Made by a program: the position numbers and the translations under genes. A DNA stretch of 14,302 bases from Peptococcaceae bacterium (GTDB lineage Bacteria; Bacillota; Desulfitobacteriia; Desulfitobacteriales; Desulfitobacteriaceae): positions 1-14,302 of the forward strand of contig JAITOS010000019.1 of assembly GCA_031289815.1 (NCBI GenBank). The letters are read 5' to 3'. This document shows, piece by piece, positions 1-7,416 of this stretch (the first letter of the stretch is position 1; every line of letters starts with the position of its first letter). Below the pieces are notes generated by a model. That model was not told where the DNA came from. It did no database searches and saw only the letters and a program-made list of their open reading frames with translations.

Positions 1-2526
1 CAGCAGGCGCCGGACGCGATTCTGTTTTTCCGGCTGGGCGATTTTTATGAAATGTTTGGGGAAGATGCAGAAACGGCGGCTCCGATTCTGGAAATCGCTT
101 TAACCGGGAGAGGCGCGGGAGAGAGCGGGAAGGTCCCGATGTGCGGCGTTCCCTTTCACGCGGTGGATAATTATCTGCCGAAATTGGTGCTGGCCGGGTA
201 TAAGGTGGCGATTTGTGAGCAGATGGAGGAAGCGGCGGCGGGCAAAGGGATCGTTAAACGAGAGATTATTCGGATTGTTTCTCCCGGTACCCTGACGGAG
301 AAACTGCCGCGTGAGGATGATCATCACTATGTCGCCGCGGTCTATGGGGAACGGGAGCGAGAATGGGGCTTGGCCTTTGCCGATATAACGACCGGCGAAT
401 TCACGGTTTTCCAGACGCCGTTTGAGGACGTGCTGTTTACGGAGCTTGAGCGCATTCATCCCGCGGAATTGGTCATAGCGGCGGATCTGGCCAAGAAAAA
501 CAGACGCTTTTCCCTGTATTACTGCACGCGCTGTGAGCGAAAGAACTTTAGCAAAACCGAACCCTTGCAGGTACGCTTTCCCGGCCAACACGAACTGCTG
601 GCGACGGCGGAATGCGCGGCGCAGGCGGCGGCCGGACTGTGGAATTATATTCAGGAGACGATGTGCGGGCTGGATTTGGCGCATTTTTTGGAGATTCGCA
701 CCTATACCAGCGAGGAATGTATGCTTCTGGATCAGTGGACGCGGCGTAATCTGGAGTTGACGGAATCACTGCGCGCCAAGGACAAAAAAGGGACCTTGTT
801 TTCCGTGCTGAATCTGACGAAAACCGCTTTTGGGGCGAGATTACTGCGCAATTGGCTGGAGCAGCCCCTTCTCCGGGAAAAAGAAATTCTCAAGCGCCTG
901 GATCGGGTGGAATATTTGGTGGAAGATTCCTTTTTGCGCGTAGACTTAGCGCGGCTGCTGACCGGAATCTATGATCTGGAGCGGCTCATCGGCAAGGTTT
1001 CTTACAGCCACATTAACGCCAGGGAGCTCTTGGCCTTAGCGCAAACCCTGGAGCAGCTCCCCGCCTTCCGGGCGGTTTTGGAAAATAGTTCCAGCGGTAG
1101 GTTACAGGAATATGCGGCGCTTCTCACCGGTTTGGACGATTTGGCTGAGTTGTTGCGGGAGGCGATTCATCCGGAGGCGCCGCTGACGGTGAAAGAGGGC
1201 GGCATCATTAAACCCGGTTTTTCGGTTCAGATCGATGAACTCAGACAGATAGCGGCGGGCGGCAAGAGCTGGCTGACTCAACTGGAAAATCAAGAACGGG
1301 AGCGGACGGGAATCCGTTCCTTAAAGATTGGATTTAATAAGGTATTCGGCTATTATATAGAGATCACCCACGCGAATACGAAATCGGTCCCGGCGGATTA
1401 TCAGCGCAAGCAAACCTTGGCGAACGCTGAACGCTATATCACGCCGGAATTAAAAGCCTATGAGCATAAGATCATGACGGCGGAGGCCCGTTTGATCGAA
1501 CTGGAATATGAAGAATACCTCAAGCTGAGGGAAGAAGTACGCAGCCGGATAGCGGTTATTCTCAGAGCTGCGCGGGCGTTGGCGGAGATCGACGTCTTTG
1601 TTTCCTGGGCGGAAGCGGCGGTTCGTTATCACTATGTCCGGCCGCAGCTCCGTCATGACGGCGTGATCGCCGTTACCGAGGGTCGGCACCCGGTGGTGGA
1701 GCAGGTGCTGGACGGGGAGGCCTTTGTACCCAATGATACCCAATTGTCTTCCGAACAGCATTTAGCGGTCATTACGGGGCCGAATATGGCCGGTAAATCG
1801 ACCTATATGCGGCAAGTCGCCCTGCTTGTGCTGATGGCGCACATCGGTTCTTTTGTACCGGCGGAGAAGGCCGCGATTTCTCTGGTAGACAGGATTTTCA
1901 CCCGGGTGGGCGCTTCCGACGATCTGGCCGGCGGGCAGAGCACTTTTATGGTGGAAATGCGTGAGGTCGCGCATATTTTGCGCTATGCGACGCCGCGCAG
2001 TCTGCTGATTTTCGATGAGGTCGGACGGGGAACCTCTACCTATGACGGGCTGAGTATCGCCTGGGCGGTGGCGGAATATCTGGCGTCCCAAAAGGATTTG
2101 AAGACCAAGACGTTGTTTGCTACGCACTATCATGAGCTTACGCAATTGGCGGAACAGACGCCGGGGGTGTTCAATCTGCACGTGGGGGTGAAGGAACGCG
2201 GCGAGGATATCGTGTTTTTGCATAAGATTTTGGCGGGCGGGGCGGACCGCAGTTATGGGATTCATGTAGCGCGGCTGGCCGGTTTGCCGCCGGAGGTGCT
2301 GGTCCGCGCCAGAATGCTGTTAAAAGAGCTGGAGGATACGGCGACGAAGGTCAGAATGATGGGCGAGGATCAAAAAACGGCGCAGCTGACCCTGTTTGAA
2401 CCCTTGCCCAACCATCCGATTCTGGAGGAAGTCAGCTTGTTGAAGCTGGAGGAGATGACCCCGCGTCAAACCTTGGAATATTTGTATGATCTTCAGGAAC
2501 GGCTGAAGAAGACCCATGAATTTTAG
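1..2526 (+). CDS. mutS: DNA mismatch repair protein MutS (5' end cut by window)
   Basis: MutS scans DNA as a dimer, binds mismatches and small loops, and recruits MutL in an ATP-dependent way. The reading frame is open from base 1, giving 841 residues; against a usual 850-870, only about 10-20 N-terminal residues lie outside the window. The mismatch-wedging Phe-Tyr-Glu motif is at bases 43-51. The Walker A motif GPNMAGKST is at window residues 593-601 (bases 1777-1803). Downstream are the Walker B/signature region (LLIFDEVGRGTSTYDG) and the conserved TLFATHYHEL segment. Near the C terminus QLTLF (bases 2383-2397) resembles a beta-clamp-binding peptide. The stop TAG at 2524-2526 overlaps the SD of the next gene, so the two are probably cotranscribed. 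The first in-frame ATG (base 52) is not the start, because conserved MutS sequence runs upstream of it. Confidence 0.98.
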   Translation, partial: QQAPDAILFFRLGDFYEMFGEDAETAAPILEIALTGRGAGESGKVPMCGVPFHAVDNYLPKLVLAGYKVAICEQMEEAAAGKGIVKREIIRIVSPGTLTEKLPREDDHHYVAAVYGEREREWGLAFADITTGEFTVFQTPFEDVLFTELERIHPAELVIAADLAKKNRRFSLYYCTRCERKNFSKTEPLQVRFPGQHELLATAECAAQAAAGLWNYIQETMCGLDLAHFLEIRTYTSEECMLLDQWTRRNLELTESLRAKDKKGTLFSVLNLTKTAFGARLLRNWLEQPLLREKEILKRLDRVEYLVEDSFLRVDLARLLTGIYDLERLIGKVSYSHINARELLALAQTLEQLPAFRAVLENSSSGRLQEYAALLTGLDDLAELLREAIHPEAPLTVKEGGIIKPGFSVQIDELRQIAAGGKSWLTQLENQERERTGIRSLKIGFNKVFGYYIEITHANTKSVPADYQRKQTLANAERYITPELKAYEHKIMTAEARLIELEYEEYLKLREEVRSRIAVILRAARALAEIDVFVSWAEAAVRYHYVRPQLRHDGVIAVTEGRHPVVEQVLDGEAFVPNDTQLSSEQHLAVITGPNMAGKSTYMRQVALLVLMAHIGSFVPAEKAAISLVDRIFTRVGASDDLAGGQSTFMVEMREVAHILRYATPRSLLIFDEVGRGTSTYDGLSIAWAVAEYLASQKDLKTKTLFATHYHELTQLAEQTPGVFNLHVGVKERGEDIVFLHKILAGGADRSYGIHVARLAGLPPEVLVRARMLLKELEDTATKVRMMGEDQKTAQLTLFEPLPNHPILEEVSLLKLEEMTPRQTLEYLYDLQERLKKTHEF

Positions 2527-2537
2527 GAGGGATAGAC

Positions 2538-4223
2538 ATGGCGTTACGCATTGGCATTGATGTGGGCGGGACTTTCACGGACGCGGTACTGGTGGATAAC
2601 GGCGTGATCGCGGCGGCGACCAAGGTATCGACGCCAGCGGACGTAAACACGCTGTTGCCGACGGTTCTGGAGGCCTTAGAAGCGCTTCGGGTAACGGATA
2701 TCACTCAGGTGGAGCAAATCACGGTCAGCACGACCTTGATGACGAACGCTATTTTGCAGAATCGGCTGACAAAAAGTGAGCTGTATCTGATTCCGGGATA
2801 TGGGATGAAATTGGACGCTTTACCTTGGCCGGTCCCCTATCAGGCGTTTAAAGGACAGCTGGATTTCCGGGGAAGAGAGGTGGAAGCTCTGGATCCGGCG
2901 GACATCGAACAACAGGCGCGGAGATTGACGCGGGAGGGTTCTTTGCCCTGCGCGGCGATTGTCGGTAAGTTTTCCCATCGCAATAACGCGCAGGAGCTGA
3001 CCTTTGATCAGATTCTGCGAAAAAACGCGCCGGGTATCCAAACGACGTTAGGTCATCGTTGGGGCGGCGCTAATTTTTACCGGCGGGCCTTGACCGCTTA
3101 TCTGAATATGGCCGGTCAGGAGCTGTTTGCCGCTTTCGCCTCCGAATTAACGCGGGCGATTCGGGAGAAGGGCTATGAAGCGCCTGTTTATGTGCTCAAG
3201 GCGGACGGCGGGGTGCTGCCGCTGGAGGAGGTTCGTCCGGTGGATACGATTTATTCAGGACCGGCGGCGAGTGTATTGGGCGCTTTAGCCCTGGCGGAAG
3301 AGACGGCGGATTCTTATCTGGTGATTGACGTTGGCGGAACGACGACGGATATGGGGCTCGTCCTCGGTCAGGTTCCCCTGTTGAGCGCCAAGGGAGCGAA
3401 AATCGGCGGCTTTTTAACCCAGATACGCTCGCTGGCTGTCCGTTCCCTGCCGCTGGGCGGCGATAGCGTGGTGGAATTGCGCCGGGGCGCGGTGGAGATA
3501 CAGCCGTATCGGGAGGGAACGCCGTATTGTCTGGGCGGGCCGAAGCTCACCCCTACCGACGCGATGTGTTATTTACAGATCATTGATTTCGGCGACCCCA
3601 AGAAGGCGGAGGAAGCGTTGATGGAGCAGCTGCGGGCAGACGGCGGCGCGGCGGCGGAGGCGGAGGCGCGGGGGTTGGCTCAGGATATCCTGAAGGCGAT
3701 GACGAAGAAAATTTTGGCGGCCATGACGGATCTGGAAAAGGAATGGCGTGAGGAACCGGCGTATAAGATATGGCAGGTGTTGCACCCTCAGAGGAGAGAG
3801 CAGTTTCCGATCTGGCTAAGCGGCGGGCCGGCGCCGGGTTTAGTTCGCGAACTCAGTGAACAGTCGCGGCGCGCCGTGAAAATCAGTCGGCAGGCGGGAT
3901 TTGCCAACGCGGCAGGCGCGGCGCTGGCCAGACCGGCATTTTCCCGCACTTTGCATATGGATACCGTGGTGGGCCGCTACCGGATTGAAGAGACCGGGGA
4001 ACAAGGGGCGTGGCAGGGTTCCAAGCGGGCGCGGGGGGAAGCTGAGCGGCTGATCGAAGAGATCATGAGGAAAGAGACGATCAAACGTGAGCTGGAGCCT
4101 GACGATTGGCAAAAAGACGAATTTGATTATTTCCCGGTGGTGGACGGTTATCGTATGGCGGGGCAGATTGTCCGCGGGTCTTGGTCTATGCCTTCGGGAA
4201 TTATCGGGAGGGTCAAGCGATGA
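2538..4223 (+). CDS. HyuA-like hydantoinase/oxoprolinase-family ATPase
   Basis: This 561-residue protein belongs to the hydantoinase A/5-oxoprolinase/acetone carboxylase subunit superfamily, which has an ASKHA (actin-like) fold and uses ATP to activate amide, lactam or ketone substrates. The N-terminal phosphate motif RIGIDVGGTFTDAVL is at residues 4-18. The family signature YSGPAASVLGA lies near 239-249, the second phosphate motif IDVGGTTTD at 263-271, LPLGGD at 304-309 and a C-terminal WLSGGPAPGL segment near 425-435. It is shorter than typical HyuA (about 650-720 residues), and no HyuB partner is next to it, so hydantoinase activity should not be assumed. An AGGAGG SD at 2525-2530 lies 7 nt before the ATG. 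Its stop overlaps the start of the HDAC-like gene (ATGA), which suggests stoichiometric coupling. The substrate is unknown; the family assignment is firm and the function is not. Confidence 0.88.
   Translation: MALRIGIDVGGTFTDAVLVDNGVIAAATKVSTPADVNTLLPTVLEALEALRVTDITQVEQITVSTTLMTNAILQNRLTKSELYLIPGYGMKLDALPWPVPYQAFKGQLDFRGREVEALDPADIEQQARRLTREGSLPCAAIVGKFSHRNNAQELTFDQILRKNAPGIQTTLGHRWGGANFYRRALTAYLNMAGQELFAAFASELTRAIREKGYEAPVYVLKADGGVLPLEEVRPVDTIYSGPAASVLGALALAEETADSYLVIDVGGTTTDMGLVLGQVPLLSAKGAKIGGFLTQIRSLAVRSLPLGGDSVVELRRGAVEIQPYREGTPYCLGGPKLTPTDAMCYLQIIDFGDPKKAEEALMEQLRADGGAAAEAEARGLAQDILKAMTKKILAAMTDLEKEWREEPAYKIWQVLHPQRREQFPIWLSGGPAPGLVRELSEQSRRAVKISRQAGFANAAGAALARPAFSRTLHMDTVVGRYRIEETGEQGAWQGSKRARGEAERLIEEIMRKETIKRELEPDDWQKDEFDYFPVVDGYRMAGQIVRGSWSMPSGIIGRVKR
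4206..4212 (+). promoter_or_regulatory. SD site fixing the HDAC-like gene start
   Basis: GGGAGGG lies 7 nt before ATG 4220 and inside the end of the upstream hyuA-like gene. It supports ATG 4220 over the in-frame ATG at 4181, which has no comparable SD and would add 13 residues not typical of the family. Confidence 0.75.
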
Positions 4224-5563
4224 AGAAAACGGCGTTGATGTTTTTCCCCGCCTTTGACTGGTCTTTAGGAGAAACGCATCCTGAGCGGGAGGAGCGCCTG
4301 CTCTACACGCAGGAGCAGCTCTTTGAAGAGGGCGTGATGGATTTACCGCAAATCGTTCAATTAAACCCGACGGTGGCGCCCTTACAGGCGGTCTGCCGGG
4401 CGCAAGCCCTATTTCCCGGCCCGGAGGCTCATGATTTGGAGGCGCACCGGATTGCGGCGGGCAGCGCTTTGGTCATGGGAGACGCTTGGGCGAAAAAAGA
4501 GATTCACAACGGGTTTGCTCTCGTCCGGCCTCCCGGACATCATGCCGGCGCGGTGGTGAGGGGGAATCGCGGCTTTTGTACGCTCAACAACGAAGCCATT
4601 TTGATCAATCATCTGCGGAGTCGGTACGGATATCAGCGGATCGCGGTGATCGATACCGACGTTCATCATGGAGACGGGACGCAGAATATTTTTTATCATG
4701 ATCCCCAGGTACTCTTTATCTCCTTACATCAGGACGGACGGACGCTCTATCCGGGCAGCGGTTTTGCGGAGGAAAAGGGAGGGCCGAACGCTTGGGGTCA
4801 GACCCTGAATATCCCCCTGCCGCCGGGAACCGGGGATGAAGGGTACCATTATATCCTGGAGAATTGGGTGTTGCCGAGGGTTCAGGCGTTCCAGCCGCAA
4901 GTGATCATTAATTCGGCGGGCCAGGATAATCATTACAGCGATCCTCTGGCGAGGATGAATGTAACGGCTCGCGGCTATGGAAAAATTACGGAATTGCTCC
5001 AGCCCCATATTGCGGTTTTGGAAGGGGGCTATTCGATTGAAAGCGCTCTGCCGTATGTGAATTTAGCGATTCTTTTGGCTTTGGCGGGTGAGGATTATTC
5101 GCAGGTGCGGGAACCCAAGGGGCCGCAAAGAGCGCCCGTGCAGTTTGAGGCCTTTAAAAGGTACTATCAGGAATTACGTTCGCAGGAAGAAAAAGCAAAG
5201 GCGAATTGGACAAAGCGCCGAGTCGCGTCCTTGCTGGATCAGGAATGGGTGAGCGACGCGTACTCCGTTTATTACGACACGGAAGGATTTCAGGAGGCCC
5301 GTCAGGAATATATCCGGCCTTGCGCGCATTGCGGCGGTACGGTGGTGATCATGAGCAAGCTGCCGCCGGATGAAACCGTTTCTACGCTCATCCGCATACC
5401 GTTTCAAGCCTGCGATCCCTGCGCTCAGACCGGACTGGAGCTCTGGCAGCTGCTGACGGAGAAGAGCGGGGCGAAGCATGGCAGTGAGGCGGTATTATTG
5501 CAAAATCAAAACAGCGACGAGATCCTGTTATGGCAAAGAGCTAAAGGAGTGACGAGGTTTTGA
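4220..5563 (+). CDS. Histone-deacetylase-family zinc amidohydrolase with C-terminal four-Cys tail
   Basis: This 447-residue protein has an arginase/deacetylase-fold HDAC domain (about residues 15-290), as in AcuC and acetylpolyamine amidohydrolases, which remove acetyl or other acyl groups from amines using Zn2+. The catalytic His pair is in RPPGHHA (H107, H108). Zn ligands are D147 and H149 in DVHHGDG and D236 in SAGQDNH. The transition-state Tyr is Y271 in LEGGY. All core catalytic residues are therefore present. SAGQDNH departs from the common SAGFDAH, which could alter the pocket. After a charged helical stretch (about 305-335) comes an unusual tail with C368-x2-C371 and C398-x2-C401, probably a zinc ribbon. 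The start ATG 4220 overlaps the hyuA-like stop, and the stop overlaps the mutL start, so the gene is locked between both. A histone substrate is not implied; small acylated amines or acyl-lysine proteins are both possible. Confidence 0.9.
   Translation: MKKTALMFFPAFDWSLGETHPEREERLLYTQEQLFEEGVMDLPQIVQLNPTVAPLQAVCRAQALFPGPEAHDLEAHRIAAGSALVMGDAWAKKEIHNGFALVRPPGHHAGAVVRGNRGFCTLNNEAILINHLRSRYGYQRIAVIDTDVHHGDGTQNIFYHDPQVLFISLHQDGRTLYPGSGFAEEKGGPNAWGQTLNIPLPPGTGDEGYHYILENWVLPRVQAFQPQVIINSAGQDNHYSDPLARMNVTARGYGKITELLQPHIAVLEGGYSIESALPYVNLAILLALAGEDYSQVREPKGPQRAPVQFEAFKRYYQELRSQEEKAKANWTKRRVASLLDQEWVSDAYSVYYDTEGFQEARQEYIRPCAHCGGTVVIMSKLPPDETVSTLIRIPFQACDPCAQTGLELWQLLTEKSGAKHGSEAVLLQNQNSDEILLWQRAKGVTRF
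5543..5549 (+). promoter_or_regulatory. SD site for the TTG start of mutL
   Basis: AAAGGAG lies 10 nt before TTG 5560, inside the HDAC-like coding sequence. It supports the TTG start and coupled translation of mutL. Confidence 0.65.
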
Positions 5564-7413
5564 CGCCGTCCATTCAGATTTTAGAGCCGCAGGTGGCCAA
5601 TCAGATTGCCGCCGGTGAGACGATCGAAAGACCCGTTTCCGTCGTCAAAGAGCTGGTCGAAAACGCCTTGGACGCGGGGGCGAAACAGATTGATATTACG
5701 ATTGAGGGCAGCGGGGTGGAATGTATCCGCGTGCGGGACGACGGCGGGGGTATCCGGGCGGAAGACCTGGAAATCAGCATTTTGCGTCACGCTACCAGTA
5801 AAATAAGAAAATTAGATGATCTGGAGGCGCTGTCTACCTTGGGCTTCCGCGGCGAAGCGCTGCCCAGTATCGCGTCGGTATCGCGGCTGGAGATCGTTTC
5901 CCGTGTCCGGGGGCTGGAGAGCGGCATGAACATACAAGTGGAAGGCGGGCGGCAAACAGGGACGTCCGTCGCGGGAAGCCCGGTGGGAACGACGGTGACG
6001 GTGCGGGATTTGTTTTATAATACACCGGCCCGCAGAAAGTTTTTGCGCTCTCAGAATACGGAATTTGGCCGAATCAGCGAATGGGTCGGCCGAGCCGCCC
6101 TGGCGCATCCGGAGGTGGCTTTTACGCTGGCTCATCCGAAACAAGTGGTTTTACAAACCTCCGGTCGCAATGATTTGCGGGAGACGATCGGTGCGGTGTT
6201 TGGCGCGGATATGGCTCGCAGGATGATCCCCCTGAAGGCGGTGGTGGAAAATTGGACCTTATCCGGCTATCTGAGCCCGCCGGACCTGTTGCGCTCTAAC
6301 CGGCAAGGCGAGATCATCACGGTCAATGGCCGCAGCGTGCGCTCGTCCTGTATCAGTCAGGCGATCCTGGCGGGCTATCATACTCTAATTCCGATCAAAT
6401 GCTATCCGTCGGTGATCCTGCACCTGCAAACGCCGCCGGGGGAATACGACGTCAACGTCCATCCGACAAAATTGGAAGTCCATTTTCACCGAGAAGCGGA
6501 AGTCGTTCAATTTATCAGCGCCCAGATTCATCAAGCTATCGTAAACGGCGGCAAAACAGCCGAGCGGGCAAGGGCGCAAAACGGGCAACCATTGCGGGAG
6601 CGGGGCGAGAGCGTACAGAGTAAGATCGTAGAGCGTAAAAACTCGTCGGTTCCGGACGGTTCGCCGTCAGCCCATCCCTCCGGGCCCTATGCCGCTCAGG
6701 GCAGTTTGTTCGGTGTGGTGAAAGAAGCTCCTGTCGGCGGTCTGGAGGGTCCGAGAGAGCAGGCGGAGGAGGGTGCAGGAGCAATGACGGATCCGGCGGC
6801 GCTGGTTCAGCCGCCGCGACGGGAAGCCTCCTATCTGGAAGATATCTGGCCTTTAGCGCAGGTACTACAAACGTATATTCTGGCCACGGACGGGAAAGAG
6901 CTGATGATCATCGATCAACACGCGGCGCATGAGAGAATCAATTATGAAGCGCTTTGGCGGCGGGCAAAGAATTCGCACGCTGTCAGCCAGGAATTGCTGG
7001 TTCCGGTATCGCTGGAGTTTACGATGCAGGAAGAACAGGTGGTTTTAGAGCATCTGGAAAGATTAACCGATATGGGGTTTATTCTGGAGCATTTTGGCTC
7101 GCGCAGCTATGTGCTGCGAGCGGTTCCTGTGGATACCGGAGCGATGCTACCGGAAGAGCTGCTGCATAAATTTATTGATACGATTTTAAGCGATCACACG
7201 CCGCCGGCCAAAGAAAAATTGCTGGAAGAATGGATTTATCTTCTGGCCTGCCACCAATCCATTCGGGCGAAGGAAACGCTGTCGCTGCTGGAAATGGAAC
7301 AATTAATCGAGCAGCTGCGCCGGACGGAAAACCCGCTGTCCTGCCCCCACGGAAGGCCGGTCATGATTCGTTTGACCCGCTTGGAATTAGAGAAAAGGTT
7401 TCATCGGGTGTAA
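5560..7413 (+). CDS. mutL: DNA mismatch repair endonuclease MutL
   Basis: MutL (617 residues) links MutS mismatch recognition to strand incision. The N-terminal GHKL ATPase domain shows ELVENALDAG (catalytic E34), RDDGGG (59-64), TLGFRGEALPSIASV (93-107), GTTVTVRDLFYNTPARRKF and DVNVHPTKLEVHF. A low-complexity linker runs from about 330 to 425. The C-terminal domain has the endonuclease metal motif DQHAAHERINYE (452-463), ACHQSIRA (563-570) and CPHGRP (595-600), so this is a nicking MutL, as in bacteria lacking MutH. QELLVP (477-482) matches the position and type of the Bacillus clamp-binding peptide. The start is TTG, overlapping the upstream TGA as TTGA. Family sequence (ILEPQVANQIAAGE) begins within eight residues of it, which confirms the start. 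The HDAC-like gene upstream is an unusual direct partner, since mutS is often the immediate neighbour. Confidence 0.98.
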   Translation: MTPSIQILEPQVANQIAAGETIERPVSVVKELVENALDAGAKQIDITIEGSGVECIRVRDDGGGIRAEDLEISILRHATSKIRKLDDLEALSTLGFRGEALPSIASVSRLEIVSRVRGLESGMNIQVEGGRQTGTSVAGSPVGTTVTVRDLFYNTPARRKFLRSQNTEFGRISEWVGRAALAHPEVAFTLAHPKQVVLQTSGRNDLRETIGAVFGADMARRMIPLKAVVENWTLSGYLSPPDLLRSNRQGEIITVNGRSVRSSCISQAILAGYHTLIPIKCYPSVILHLQTPPGEYDVNVHPTKLEVHFHREAEVVQFISAQIHQAIVNGGKTAERARAQNGQPLRERGESVQSKIVERKNSSVPDGSPSAHPSGPYAAQGSLFGVVKEAPVGGLEGPREQAEEGAGAMTDPAALVQPPRREASYLEDIWPLAQVLQTYILATDGKELMIIDQHAAHERINYEALWRRAKNSHAVSQELLVPVSLEFTMQEEQVVLEHLERLTDMGFILEHFGSRSYVLRAVPVDTGAMLPEELLHKFIDTILSDHTPPAKEKLLEEWIYLLACHQSIRAKETLSLLEMEQLIEQLRRTENPLSCPHGRPVMIRLTRLELEKRFHRV

Positions 7414-7416
7414 AGC

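Noticed and set aside
52..54. ATG 52 as the mutS start
   Set aside because: It would remove the mismatch-binding Phe-Tyr-Glu motif at 43-51. The frame is open to base 1, so the gene is simply cut by the window.
100..684. Long minus-strand ORF (194 residues) inside mutS, with similar antisense ORFs at 1762-2265 and 9362-9955
   Set aside because: They lie opposite well-conserved genes, have Arg/Pro-rich translations with no recognisable domain, and have no SD. They are shadows of GC-rich coding sequence.
4181..4219. ATG 4181 as the start of the HDAC-like gene
   Set aside because: There is no SD upstream and it would give a 43-nt overlap. ATG 4220 has GGGAGGG at a good distance and the usual ATGA overlap.
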